A stretch of 64,000 bases of DNA. It comes from Erythrocercus mccallii. Taxonomy: Eukaryota > Chordata > Aves > Passeriformes > Dicruridae. Below, in pieces: positions 1 to 12,304 of this stretch. The translations under genes were made by a program, and so were the position numbers. The stretch covers positions 718,742-782,741 of the forward strand of contig VZRG01000183.1 of the NCBI GenBank assembly GCA_013397435.1. The letters run 5' to 3'. The notes beneath the pieces were generated by a model. The model saw nothing but the letters and a program-made list of their open reading frames with translations. It ran no database searches and was not told the origin of the DNA. Numbering within the stretch: the first letter of the stretch is position 1; every line of letters begins with the position of its first letter.

Positions 1-1689
1 GTCTGTTTCATGCCAATCAACTTCTTTATTAGAATATTTGTGAAAATGACAAGCTGGGGGCTGAGACACCTTTCCTTTTAAGATCAGCTAATTTTCAGAA
101 TTTGATATGTCTTTCCTGATACCTAGGCTGCTGTTGAGGCTGACCAACACTTTTCCAAATGCTGTCTCATAATTCAGAACCCACTTTTTAACTTCTATTT
201 TAATTTCTGGCAAGTCTCAGATTTTAGATCCACATAACACTTGAAGGTGTGAGGATTTAAGTGTACTGTATGGTCTCAGCTGAGTCAACCTCAAAGTCCT
301 TGGAGACCACTGTGAGTGTCTGATTCAGGTAATCCTGACTGGGAGGCATACCTTAATAGTGGTATGACATATAGGAGTGGGACATGCTGTGCTGAGCTCA
401 GCAGCTCTTCCCTCCTCTTTGTGATATGTTCCTCCTTCAGAGTTGATGAGGGGATGGCATGAGGATATCCACAGGTCAGAATACACAAAGGCAGTGGATA
501 CACAGCCACACCCAAAGCTACTCATGATCCTCTCCACCTAGGTTTGGTGAGAACCACACCTTCAGAGAAGCATGCTTGGTCCCAGTATCTCCTCTCAGCA
601 CTTGAAAACCTCTCCTCTTTCCAGCTGCATATCCAGGAGCTTCCCCCAAGTCCTGATGCCTTGACATAGATCAAGTTAAGCCTCATAGACAGGCTCCATT
701 TGCTGATTTGCTGAACTATTTAAAGGAACCAAAATGAGATGCTGAGCTGCTAAGGAAAAGCAAGCAACTGAGAATGCAGCCCACTGACAGAACCAATCAG
801 CTGTGCCATAAGTAGTAACTAATAATATTTGTGATAACAAATCGATTTACATGCAAACAATTTTTCTTGGTAACTTCTGTATAACCTTCAACTTCTTTCT
901 CAACATATCTTTTACCAGGAAATTTGCTTTTGGCTTTAATACTTCAAGTGAGTGAAATGCGACCAATGGCAGCTCAGTAAGTCTTGTGGTTAAGAAAGCA
1001 TGCACTAACTCCTCTTTATATCTCTTTTGCTGCCAGTCACAATCCGCACCTTTGCTTGACATTTTGTGCTCCATTTCTAAAGATCAGAAATAACACTTCT
1101 ACTTTTACATATTTGTTGAACACAGTTAAGTCACATGTTTATCTGAATATAGAAGATGGGCTACACTTCCTTAATGCCCAGCTAAGTATTTTGTATTTCA
1201 GCTCTTTGAGTGCTTTTTGTTTCAAATCTTATTTAATGTATGAGTCTCTGTCTCAGCCTCTTTGTTCTCTCTGAAATTTGGGCCCAGGTACCAAAATACT
1301 CACAGTAACAAGATGAATATGGAATTATATATGCATTGGCAATAGCACTTCCTATTACAAGCTGCTTTTACACTGCTTGTCTGCTCAAAAGCCACATTCT
1401 TAGGTGCTTACAGCTTCCCTCATCAGTTTTGGTTTTACCATCAAACCATTACTTGAAAATTCCATCATTAAAAATACAGTACTACCTGCAGGTGATGGAT
1501 AAATACATGGAAGAACACCAGAACGAATATGGAAATGGTCTTTAAATATGTGAGTCATTAAATACTTAGATACTCAAAAAGGTTTTGGGTGTTTTGGGAA
1601 ATGATAGACCCAGAAGCCCTATGGGTGAACATTATGAATTAGTTGAAACAATAATTTAAAACAAAGTAGCAAAACACTTGGGAGACCAT
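1..1689. other. Unique AT-rich non-coding sequence
   Basis: No gene, RNA gene or recognisable transposon is visible. Open frames on both strands are under about 100 codons and show no domain, compositional bias or splice context that suggests coding. Confidence 0.5.
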
Positions 1690-2745
1690 GACCAAATAGG
1701 GGCCAATCAGCGCAGTTCCTGCGGAGGGAAATATTGTTGTGCTAATCTCCTAGAACTCCTTGAATATGTTAATAAAGAAGAGCAGCTGGCATAATTTATT
1801 CTAACCTCTCTGGGCCACTGACAAAATTCTTTGCAAGAAGCTATGAAGGAAGCTAAGTAGTGATGGATCAAGAAGTGATGGAGGAAAAGGAGGTGAAGGG
1901 CAGGATTAAATGGTCAATTTCATCATGTCAAAGGATAACAGCAGTGGGCCCCAAGGTTCCTGCTCATCCACTTATTTATTAATCATCTAGGAAGTGGGAA
2001 TTGCTTTGAGGCAGCAAATTTTGCAAGGGATAAAAAATAGTTCAGCCTAAGTTCAGAGATGTTTGTGTGCAAGTTCTGAAACAAACAGAATTATGTGACC
2101 TAGTGCCTCTGACAAATGAATTATCAACAAAAGCAAAGTAAGGTATACCAGGTGGAAAAAATATGAATTACTCACAGAGCTCTAAATGAGCGTACCAGCT
2201 TTAGAAAGGGACCTAGTTATCCTTGTAAATTACTTCAGTAAAGACTTCTGCCTAATGTGCAGCTGTACAAGATAAGCAAACATATTAAGATGCATAAAGA
2301 ATGAGAACTAATAGAGAAAGGATTAAACTGCCAATGCTATAGTCTGATCTGAAATACTGTGTGCGGTACCAGTAACTCCATCTTATAAACAATAATGCTG
2401 ATTTAGAGAGGGTTCAGTGAAGGACAATGGCAATGATCAAGAGCATTAAAAAGTGCTCTTATGAAAAAAGATGGAAGTCACTGGGGCTGTTGACCATGAA
2501 AAAATGGATGTCAAATTTACAAACTGTAATGAAAGTTAAAGTGAATGTATGTCTTATAAAACAGTCACACAAAGGGAGAGGCAAACCAATTAGAAAGAGG
2601 AAAATGGGGAAAAGATACATTGTTTCATATAATTTGCAATAAGAATCTGAAAATGAGGAAATCTTTGGGGCCAAGAATTGAAGTGGATTCATAGAGTGCT
2701 AGACAGGCATAGAGGTACCCAGAATTTTCAGGGGTAACAACTGAT
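1690..2745 (+). mobile_element. Very old CR1/L2-like LINE relic, reverse transcriptase end to 3' part
   Basis: This is a strongly decayed LINE fragment in plus orientation. Landmarks of amniote CR1-type elements occur in the right order. A stretch near 2010-2050 resembles the 'aaatttgcagatgataccaa' segment of the reverse transcriptase tail. A stretch near 2205-2225 resembles 'aaagggacctagttatcc', near 2350-2365 'gaaatactgtgtgcgg', near 2405-2425 'gagagggttcagtgaagg', and near 2640-2700 there is a 'gaagtggattcatagagtgc' segment. The frame is destroyed by many stops and indels, so it is dead. The ends are approximate because no terminal repeat or target-site duplication is visible. The subfamily cannot be fixed by eye. 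Confidence 0.6.
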
Positions 2746-4154
2746 AGAAACAGCCTTTATTTCAGTTAGACTCAGTTAGGGAGGGCTAATGTGTCACAGA
2801 TTTTCAGACATGTCTACTCTTAAATTTCTCTGACTACCTTCTTCATAATTGTCCTATAGTCCTGGAGAAGACAAAGTATCACATAAGACTAATTCCAGAT
2901 GATTCCTAAAGTTCTATGCAATAGTTACAAATGCCTTCATTTTATACTGGATCCCACTTGCAATTCCTAACTGTGCTTTATGCATTAGGAGATTTTTAAC
3001 CTATTTAATTTGTTTCTGACACTGATCTGTACTGAATCTATACAGTGCTATTTTTAAAATTTGTAATGTAACATAAATGTGATGAAATTAATCACAGAAA
3101 TCTAAATATATTATGTCAACACTTTATGACCCAGGCTTAGTTGATCTTATGAAAAAATGTTAGCACATTTTCTTGAAAATATCTATTTTCCATAAAAGCT
3201 CAGTTACTGGCATTCTTTATGCTAAAATATGAACTTTTTTACTGATTATGTCCCATACAAGACCTTCCATGATATTAGACCAAGTAGCCTTTAGCTCCTC
3301 ATATCATCTCATTTCACTTTTTAAAACAGCAGCACTCTTTACTAGTTCTGTGGAACACTTTGCTCAGAAATCAAGATTTGTTCAAAATCAACATTAATAT
3401 TCAGAGAGCTCCTAAACCAATTCTTTAATACTACTGGGTGCAAGTTATTGGGCACAGTAGATTCTAAAATGCTTAATGGTTTTTGTTTCACATCCTTCCT
3501 AGTTACTAATAGAATAGAAAGTACTTAATTAATCGCTTTAAGAGATGAATACATCATGCTAATGATGAATACTTCTGTTTTTCCTGCATAGTGAATGACA
3601 ATTTTGCAATCCTGGTCAGCTTCTGGATCTGTGCCATTTGAAAGATTTCATTTGTTTCTGATTTAGTTAAAATATTTCTTCTCCATCCCATCAGTAATAA
3701 ATTCTTTTTATATGCCTTTCTTTGTTAATTGCCTGGTTTTTCTGACTGCAAACTTGGGCCCATAGTGAGGAGCTTTCCTGTGTTCTCCATCTCTGGCATG
3801 TGCTACTGCTCTAGTGGCAGCTGCTTTCAGCTTCTACAAGGAGTTCTGTAGTCTTCTGGCTACATCAAGGGAAACAAGTAGAGTAATACAACTAAAGCGG
3901 ACCTATGAGAAGAAGCAGCAGACACTGAGTACCTGGTATTCACACTGCATTTCTCAGGTGCCCTTCCTTAGGACCAGTTCCAGCCAGGACTCCTGGACAG
4001 AACAGGACCCAGACAGGTTTGGTGAATGGGAATGACCAAAAGGTTCATTCCAGGAGCACATTACTGACATGGGTTGATATACTAATGCATAAAACCTATT
4101 ATTTTTTTAATAAATAAAATCCTTACTGATTTTCACAGGATCTGCCTGGCTCTC
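2746..4154. other. Unique AT-rich non-coding sequence
   Basis: No gene or mobile element was recognised. The only open frame over 70 codons (3814-4035, plus) has no recognisable domain. Confidence 0.45.
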
Positions 4155-4735
4155 TGTACTGGGTCTGGCTGAAATGGAGTTTATTTTCCCATAGTAGTCC
4201 TCACAGTGCTGTGCTTTTCATTGGTAGCTGGAAAGGTGTTGATAACACACGGTGCTTTGGGTACTGCTGAGCAGGCACAGCATCAGCACTGTCTGTTAGC
4301 ATTCCCCCATCAGTAGGTTAGTGGTGGGCAAGATCCTGGGAGGGGAGACAACCAGGCCAGCTGACCCAAATTAACCAAAGGGATATTTCATAGCATATGA
4401 CATCAGCTCATATTTAAAAACTAAGGGAAGGAGGAGGAAAGGGAGGCATTCATTATTTACAATATTTGCCTTCTGGAGCAACTGCTACACATGCTGAAGC
4501 CCTGCTTCCCAGGAAGTGGCTTAACATCGCTCACTGATGGGAAGGAGACAAAATTTTGGGTATTTATCTTTGCTTGTGTCCACTCAACTTTTGCTTTTGC
4601 TTTAGTAAATTGCCTTAACTCAACCTATGAGTCATTTTCCATCTTATTTTCTCTCCCCTGTCCAGCTGAGAGGGAGTAGGGGATAAGGCAGCTTGAGGGG
4701 TATGTGGCATCCAGTGCAGGTCAACTCATCACGCT
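4155..4735 (+). mobile_element. Solo LTR, avian ERVL-type family (copy A)
   Basis: About 580 bp that align by eye, in the same order, with the LTR at 10023-10610 and with the reverse complement of the one at 21520-22090. It begins near TGTACTGGGTCTGGCTG. Shared blocks include 'ggtgttgataacacac', 'gggtactgctgagcag', 'cagctgaccca', the long 'gaagccctgcttcccagga' block near 4495-4515, and the 3' block 'aaattgccttaactcaacc' followed by a Y-rich and 'gagagggagt' end. No flanking primer-binding site, internal gag/pol sequence or clear target duplication was found, so it is a solo LTR. Divergence from copy B indicates an old insertion. Confidence 0.75.
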
Positions 4736-7700
4736 CTCCTTTTTAAAATAACCATTAAAAAATTAGACAATTTATCTTTTTTTTCGAGTTGCACATTGGT
4801 GAAGATACCTTACTATTTCTGCTCAAGAAACATATTTGTTCTTGCAGAATGAACCAATGAACCAATCTTTTTTCCTACTGAGTCCAGTCTGCTGAAATAA
4901 AGGCACAAGAATATGGCCAAATGTAATCTGCAGGGAAAATATACTACACTCTCAAAATTGCAATTTGGGAGTTTTATTTTTAATTAAGAAGCCCGAGAGT
5001 TATCAAAAGAATCTAAGTGCAGAAAAAGTTTGAAGAGGTTATAATAAGCAGCTTTTGAGTTAGAGGTAGCAAAATATTAAATAAGTAAATTTTCAATCAG
5101 GGTAATTTTTAATTGACCTCTAAATTAAAAATAGTTTGATTATACACTGTTTGAAGAAAATTAATTATCCTTCTTTTCCTTCAAAGTATGGAAATTTTAA
5201 GGCCAAACCAATTTCTAAGCCAAAGTTAAAGAAGGGCAAATATAGGACTTTAAAAGCTAGGTGCAACCTTAACAATTGGGAGAATACTACTGTTCCATAA
5301 TAAAGAGAAGGTAGACGTGACAAAAATTCCTGAGACAGCTACAGATTTGATAATGAGAGGGGCAAACTAAAACTTAAAAAAATCCGGCACTTACAGAATT
5401 TAGCTGAAACTCCCTTGATATGTGGTGTTGAGCAGTCTGAAATGGGACCAGCACAGGGAGCTGCTCCTAGGATGTGCTGCATCTCCAGAGGAAATTGCAA
5501 TGTGCTTCTGTTAGCTAGGAAAACATAGCCTCCAAAATGGGACACTGCATTTCCTTCTCTCTGAGACATTACTCTGTAAGTAGAACAGAAAACTGAATGC
5601 TTTCTGTTATTATAAATTCACCAATGCAAAGCTTGTTTCACACATGGAACCACTGCTTCTCAGTCCAGCATCTTAACTTTTTCTGTCAGTTAGTGGGGGA
5701 CCTGTTAGATAAAGATAAGATGATGAAGATTCAGTCAAGGCGGAATAGCATGTTACAGCTTAACTCAGACTTCCCTGATACCATCAGGGCTGAACTTAAC
5801 TGTTGTTTGCACTTTACTTTCTGGATGTAGTGGAGAAATATAGTCATTGAATTACCTTGAGTCACCCAATTGCTGGGCATTTCAGGTTTCTATAAAACGT
5901 GATTATATAGTTGAAATACTAGAGAAAGTCATACATCAGCAACAGAACTGGGTACATAATAAGTCATTTGTGATGAGGGGCCTTTTGCTTCATTTTCTAT
6001 TTGTAATTTTCACATGCAATTATATGATTTTTTTGTTAAATAATTACTATAAATATTTTTTAATATGCAGGTTATTGGATGGCAGTTTAATCAAAGTATC
6101 TGATATTAGAAATTCAGCAGGGACTTTTGCTATTGGATGTATCAGTCATGTGGTTTTTTCCTAATTGGTTGAGGATATCTCTCAGAATCTGCCTGCTAGT
6201 AAAAATAATAATAATTACAAATGCAAAGTCATCACTGCATTGATCATTCATGCCAATAAACCAATATGCTGGAATATTTGTGGAACGCAAACACAAAAAG
6301 GATGTGAATAGTTAATTACAGCTCATTCATTTGAGCAACTATTTGCAAAAAATGCTTGGGAATGTTCCACAAACAGTAGCCACTGTTATCCTCTTCCCTC
6401 TCCTGTCTTTGAGGTTCTTTATCTGTTGCAGGGCAGATGCTGGCATTCAGTTGTCTTTTCAGGACTCATCAGAAAGCCATACACAATGTAAAAACTCAGT
6501 TAATAATACTTAAACAGAAATATAAAATAATTAAATAGAAATCCAGTGTAGAGTACAGAATGATGGTTTTCACTTCCTAGTATATATTACTGCTTGTAAA
6601 AAATATTTTAAATGAATGTAATATATATTAGCTAATTTTACAAGATACAGATACCCAACTCTGGATAGATTTTCCCCAAATCCCTGGTGACTCCCTATAT
6701 GAATCACAAAACTTGAAGTGTGATTTATAGCAACTGTCTCATAGTTTGGAATTCCTTGTAGAAGACATTCATCCCTTTCTCTCAATGCATATATACATGG
6801 CCCCTCTGATCCTTTTTACAGATGATTTCCAGTTAGCACATGGCCTAATTCAGAGTTATCCACTCTGCTTCAGTCATTAAAGTAGAACTGGAAAAAAAAA
6901 ACCTACTTGATCTTCATCCATACCCAAATGCTTCTGCCTCGCCAGCAAGAATTCACTGATTCCTCTGGATAACTATATTATAGACCTGACTACATTGGGC
7001 ATCAAAAAAGCTGAAGATACAATCTGCATGACATTTACATACATTTGCATACATTTGCCTGGCCAGAATATATAGCTATTCTGATTTTCACATTATAAGA
7101 GAGCTAATGGAAATATTCTCTGTTCCTTTGGTGTGCCTTTAGCTTTTTTTTTCCTTTTTCAGGCATCAGTTTTACGCACAAACTCTAAGTTGGCCCTGTG
7201 TCCCAGCTCTGCTTTTGCTCAGCCATCTTCAGAGACTATGTTTTTTCAATTTTTGTCCTTACCCTGACTTTATCCACTCTACACAACTTTTTCATCCCAG
7301 CAAGATTCTTTAAAAACATCCCACTTCATAATTATCAATCCACATGGAGCATTTGCACTGTTAACTTGTGGTGGACTCACTCAGCTTTGTCCTTCACAAT
7401 CCTAGATCTTCTCTCCAGTTCTTCCTTCACAGCTTCTTATGTGTTTTCCCATCACTGTGAAGGCAGAACAGAACAGCAGAATAGAATAGGAGGACAAGAT
7501 TGGTGCTGCACTCCTTGGACTTTGGTTGGTTCTATTTAGATAATTTCAGTAACTTTTCCACTTTCTGTCGGGCTAACACAGCCATCAAAAAAGATGTGTT
7601 CAGTGACATTCGGCTACCATCCCAGGATTCTTGGACTGAGCACAGAACTTAACAGAGAGTTGCTGGAGAATGGAGATAGAGTTTCCAAGTCTATCTATGT

Positions 7701-10022
7701 AGTCAAATTCATTCTGTGCAGGTTTTACCCCTTAAATTTCCTAGTTACAGTCTAGTAAGATGAAGAGATTACTACAAGACAATGAACCACGAGGACTAGC
7801 ATATTAGAGGGGAAAAAACAGGGAAAGGTTTCTTCTTAAAAACTAGGAAAACCCCCCTCAGGATTTAGATATCTGAAGTCTAAAATAAGGAGAAAGTTGT
7901 TAATAAGAAACTGTGATTATTGTGACTCAGGAACAGAAAGGCAAAAATCAACCTCTGAGCCCTTTTCTTTGGACTCAAAATCACACTGGATAAGATTCAT
8001 AATTTCATAATAGGGATGTTCATACCACAGTTAGAGGTGTGCTCTGAGTTAGGCCAACAGCAGCAAGGGACTCTGTTTTCTTAGTCAGACTTTCAGCTGA
8101 GTCTAACTGCCAAAGCTAATCATGTTGTTTTTCCCCTAGAGCCCTGATTCAGTCAATTCAGGGGCAAAGATTTTGTATAGAGTTTCTTCCCCAATTAGAG
8201 ATTTCCAGAGACTGGTTTCAAGTGGCTAATGAGAATGTACAGGGATTATAAACACACTTTCTTCTGGGTATTTTGGGTATGATTAATCCTGTTTCCTGAC
8301 TTCAGAGCACTAATATGTATATAATGAATTCTTTCTTCTGTTGCCCTCATTTTCTTTAGATTTCAGGTATGAAAAAGGCGGGGGGGGAATGAAGTTGATT
8401 AGAACTACATTTGGCATTAAACAATTGGGTTGGAGTCAAGAAAATGGCTTTGAAAGGATTTTTCTGTTCACAAACTACTTGAACTTACAAAATAGCCAAT
8501 GAAGGCTTAAAAACCTCGTGGCAAATTATTTGTTGAAAGCAGGTTTATATATTCCATTGCTCATACTGTCACCAAAAGTGAATGTATGTATTCTTGCATT
8601 AACAAAACTTGTATTAAGTTTAAAGGAAGACTGAAGCACAGCTGCAGAAGCTGCTATCAAAGTTATGTTTAAGTAGCTCGTTGCTGCTAGCTCTGCAAAA
8701 AGATTGTGCCTAGTGTTTGTTCTATTTTCATTTTAAAAGTATTTCTTAATGAATTTAGATGAAATCTAACCAAAGAATTCCACATAATCTTTATCTAAAG
8801 AAATCAAACCCTGTAAGCTTGTTATTATTGGTAGACCAGAACTTCTGAGAGGAAAAAATTATTGTGAAATAACTGATATAATGATAGGTTAGCCAGGTCA
8901 ACAGAAGTACTGAAGAAGTGCCATAAATTCTGCTACTTGTGAATGTTTAGGAAAAGATTAAAAAAAAAATCAAGTGCCTATATACAGGCACTTCCTCCTT
9001 TTGGAATATAGACTTTCCGAATGATAATTTAGGAAAAGGTTTGTAGGATTTTAAAAATATGTTTTCCTTTGAGGAAATGCCTTGGAATCATTCCTTGTAT
9101 TATTTTTGCTTTGGGAAAAGAACCCAAAACCAACAAACCAACCAACCAAACAAATCAATTTTTTGTTTGCATAGATATGCTCTGTACTGAGACAAAATCA
9201 GAGAAGGTTTTCTGCTATTTATTTTACCTGATCTTTTCTTCCACCGAGCTATAACATCAGTTGGTATCTTCTCCCAGTCTCTAGTCAGGACTAAGTAAAG
9301 GACAAAGAGGCTGTAAAATGCCTTACTAGCTATAGCTATAGCTGTTAACTTTTGTTCAAGGTAACTGCTTCAGATCTAAGACTTCAAGAACTGTTCTGTT
9401 TGTGTGCACATATGCTTCTATTTTTCTCTCTATACTGAATACTACAATTATGAGCCTCTATTACTATTACTTTAAAAACTTTAAAAACTTACTTATTTTA
9501 AAAACTGTCAGCCAGTGGTTAAATTGCAAACTCTTTCTGACAAATGCTGTTTATGAGATACCTTACAACATGGTTCACATCTACCTTCAGAGAAGCAGAG
9601 TGAGAGAATCTAACTGATTGCAGAGGTTAATTTGGTCCATATACTTTGTCAATAGCAGGTCTGAGGAAAATTAGCACAAATAATTACAATACTGGTGTAA
9701 GTCATTAATCTTATTAGTGATTTTTAGCAATTTAAAGACTGAAGGATCATGTATGTCAGGACTTCAGTAATACCCTTGACTTTTAATAAATGTCAAAAAT
9801 AGAATTTAGAATATTTTTGCTTGCAAGCTTAATCACTATCCAAGAACATAGAATACACCCTGATCATTTTCAAGAAACTGTTACAAAATTCAAATTCAAG
9901 CCAAACTGGATGTGGATAATATTAGACTGGTTTTTTTATAAAGGGAAAATATGGTCTGATTTTCTCTAGTACATCAATCAGAAGTAGTTTTCCTTTCTCT
10001 TCTTTGTGAATGTCTGTATATG
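4736..10022. other. Unique AT-rich sequence between two LTRs
   Basis: About 5.3 kb without a recognisable gene or retroviral internal region. No primer-binding site follows the left LTR and no polypurine tract precedes the right one. Open frames reach 113 codons at most (7198-7539, plus) and show no retroviral motif. Minor simple sequence is present: a run of eight G at 8380-8387, an AGCTAT tandem near 9328-9344 and an A/C-rich patch of CAAAC/CAACC type near 9124-9157. Confidence 0.5.
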
Positions 10023-10610
10023 TGTACTAGTTCTGTCTGAGATGGAGCAAATTTTCTCCACAGAAGCTCTCATATGTCTGTTCTGTGCATTGGTATCTAG
10101 AAAGGTGTTGGTAACACATCAGTGTTTTGGGTACTGCTGAGCAGCTCTCCCACAGCATCAGAGCTGTCTCTCCAACATTCCCTCTTCACCAGAAGGAAGG
10201 GCAGTGGGTGGAGAAGATCTTGGGAGGGAACATAGCCAAGACAGCTGACCCACGGGGACCAAAAGGATATTACATGACATATGGCATCTACTCAGATAGA
10301 AAATCTAAGAGAAGCGAGGAGGAAGAGGGGCTTTTGTTATTACGACATTTATCTTCCAGAACCACCATTAAATGTACTGAAGCCCTGCTTCCCAGGAGGT
10401 GTCTGGACATGACTTGCTGATGAGAAGCAGAGAATAAATCCTTTGCTTTCCTTTGCTTCTGCACACAGACTTAGCTTTTGTTGTATTAAACTGCCTTTGT
10501 CTCCACCCATGAGGTGGAGCTCTTTTCTCCTGCCCCACCCTGCTGAGGAGGGGAGTGATAGAACGCCTTGGTGGGCACCCACATCTAACCAAGATCAATC
10601 CACCACAATA
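10023..10610 (+). mobile_element. Solo LTR, avian ERVL-type family (copy B)
   Basis: Second plus-strand copy of the family. It starts near TGTACTAGTTCTGTCTG and ends near CCACCACAAT. It shares with copy A the blocks 'aaaggtgttggtaacacatc', 'gggtactgctgagcag', 'acagctgacccac', 'tgaagccctgcttcccagg' and 'attaaactgcctttgtctcc', and has a pyrimidine-rich 3' part. An AATAAA poly(A)-signal match lies at about 10433-10438, where such LTRs carry theirs. Open frames inside it on both strands (for example 10127-10420 and 10443-10853) are by-products of the LTR and not genes. Confidence 0.8.
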
Positions 10611-11200
10611 TGTTCCCAAGGCACTGGGATTGCTGTTTCTCATACAGCTCCCCACCCCCCCGCAAAGGGTTCATTTTTATTACACCATAACATGCAAGTA
10701 AAAAATCATTCAGCTACCAAAGGACCTATTGTAAAACAGGTATGTCAGAACACAAGTTGTCCAGCAAGTCCATTTGTGAGACAATTTTCTACGTGGAAAA
10801 ATATAAAAATAAAGGGAGGGATGGACTTTCTGAAAATGCTTAGCATGGAATGATAGAGTTTAAAATGCTTGGGATAGGATAGCACAAATAAAACCAAATT
10901 TTAAAAAGATTTCAAAAAAGACAAAAAAAGTGTGGTACTAGTGATACAGAGAATGAAGCTCAAGGAGAACCAGCAGATGCTTCAGACATAATATTACAGC
11001 ACAAGCACAGAAGGAAGATAGCAAGTGGACTAGAACATAAATTTGACTGGAATATATATTTGAACATGAGATTTCAAATCAAATATACAGGAGAATTTAC
11101 TTTAAAAAGTCAGTGTAAGTATAGAAATGCAGCAGAAATTTTGGGCCAAAAATGAGAAAGGCGTGGAAACAAACTGAAATGCACATTATAAGGAACATTC
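10611..11200. other. Unique sequence between LTR and CR1
   Basis: No gene seen. The segment has a C-rich patch near 10650-10662 and A-rich sequence at 10895-10930. It may contain older unrecognised repeat material. Confidence 0.4.
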
Positions 11201-11474
11201 CCAAGCAGCAAGCAATGGGACAAGAGGAAATGGCCTCAAATTGCACTATGGAAAGTTTAGACTGGATATTAGGAAAAACTTCTTCACTAAAAGGGCTCTC
11301 TGAAACAGGCTGCACAGGGAAGTGGTAGGGTGACTATCCTTAGAGGTATTTAAAAGATCTCTAGATGTAGCACTTAAGGACATGATGTGGTGGTAGACTT
11401 GGCAGTAATGAGTTAATGGTTTGACTAGATCACTTTAGAGGTCTTTTCTAACCCTAACAATTCTATGACTCTAC
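11201..11474 (+). mobile_element. CR1 LINE, 5'-truncated 3' end (copy 1)
   Basis: The 3' untranslated end of an avian CR1. The order is typical: 'ggcctcaaattgc', 'ggatattaggaaaaacttc', 'aacaggctgcacagggaag', 'gaggtatttaaaagatc', 'gagttaatggtttgactaga', 'aggtcttttctaaccc', then the terminal repeats around 'aattctatgactcta'. As usual for CR1 there is no poly(A) tail, and the 5' end is truncated. It is moderately diverged and non-functional. Confidence 0.9.
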
Positions 11475-11739
11475 AATGTAAGAAGATAGAATTCATTAAA
11501 GATATGAGTATTCGAAGGCAAACCAGGTTAAAAAAAGTGATCTCCTATTGAATGTAATAGAAAAGCTACTTATTGGACATACCAAGAAGACTGACCAGAG
11601 TTTTTCCTCTTCTTGGGTGGTCCTTCTACTTATTTCACAGGATAAGGGTATTCACAGGATCTAGAGAAGATGGAGGTGGGCCTAATATTTCTGGGCCTGA
11701 GAATTGCTAGCACTTCCCAAGGTAAACTTTTCAACAGTT

Positions 11740-12072
11740 TTGTTTCACTCTCTACAACTTCCTGAAGGGTGGCTGTAGTCAGGTGGGGATTGGTCTCTTT
11801 CACCAGGCAGCAACTGACAGAACAAGAGGACACAGTCTCAAGCTGCGTCAAGGGAAATGTAAGTTGGATATTAGGAAGAAGTTTTTCACAGAGAGAGTAA
11901 TAAAGTTTTGGAATTATCTACCTGGGGAAGTGGTGGAGTCACCATCCCTGGATGTGTTTAAAACAAGACTGGATGTGGCACTCAGTGGCATGGTTTGGTT
12001 GAGATGTAGGGCATGGGGTGGACTTGATGATCTTGAAGATCTCTTCCAACCTGGTCATTCTGTGATTTTGTG
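11740..12072 (+). mobile_element. CR1 LINE, 5'-truncated 3' end (copy 2)
   Basis: A second CR1 3' end on the same strand, 265 bp after copy 1. It begins around 'ctctctacaacttcctgaag' and runs through 'caggtggggattggtctctt', 'ggatattaggaagaag', 'ctggggaagtggtggagtc', 'gacttgatgatcttgaagat' and 'tcttccaacctggtc', ending in 'attctgtgattttgtg'. It is better preserved than copy 1 and so is probably a younger subfamily. The 96-codon open frame at 11783-12073 is CR1 3' UTR and not a gene. Confidence 0.92.
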
Positions 12073-12081
12073 AAAACAATT

Positions 12082-12304
12082 TGTGTAAACAATATTTCTT
12101 TTCCCATAACAATCTCTCTCCCAGGTGTTTTGTTGTTTCTGTTACTTAACCAATGGAGAGAGGTGTCAATTCTATAGACCAATAATGTGCCTTTTTAGCA
12201 CAGCATGCTATAAAAAGGCTGAATGAACTGTAAATAAAGCCATCTGATTTTCTTCTGCCTTTGAACTGAAGTCAATCATCTTTATTTCATGTCTTATAGT
12301 GACA
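12082..12304 (+). mobile_element. Short solo LTR of a second ERV type
   Basis: A 223-bp candidate LTR with TG...CA ends (TGTGTAAACAAT at 12082, ending TGACA at 12304). It carries the expected promoter layout in order: CCAAT boxes at about 12150-12154 and 12179-12183, a TATA-like box (CTATAAAAAG) at 12208-12217 and an AATAAA signal at 12233-12238, followed by a T/C-rich R-U5-like end. The length and layout fit a beta- or alpharetrovirus-like (ERVK-type) solo LTR of birds. The class is inferred because no internal region is present. It starts 9 bp after the terminal repeat of CR1 copy 2, so it may have inserted at that element's edge. No target-site duplication was seen. Confidence 0.65.
12208..12238 (+). 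promoter_or_regulatory. LTR TATA-like box and poly(A) signal
   Basis: CTATAAAAAG at 12208 and AATAAA at 12233 lie 25 bases apart. This is the usual core-promoter and polyadenylation arrangement of a short retroviral LTR whose R region is small. Present activity cannot be judged. Confidence 0.55.

Noticed and set aside
4155..10610. A full-length provirus flanked by LTR copies A and B
   Set aside because: No primer-binding site, polypurine tract or internal gene remnants could be seen between them, and the LTRs are considerably diverged from each other.
10127..10853. Several 70- to 136-codon frames on both strands
   Set aside because: They lie in or run out of an ERVL-type LTR and have no retroviral protein motif.
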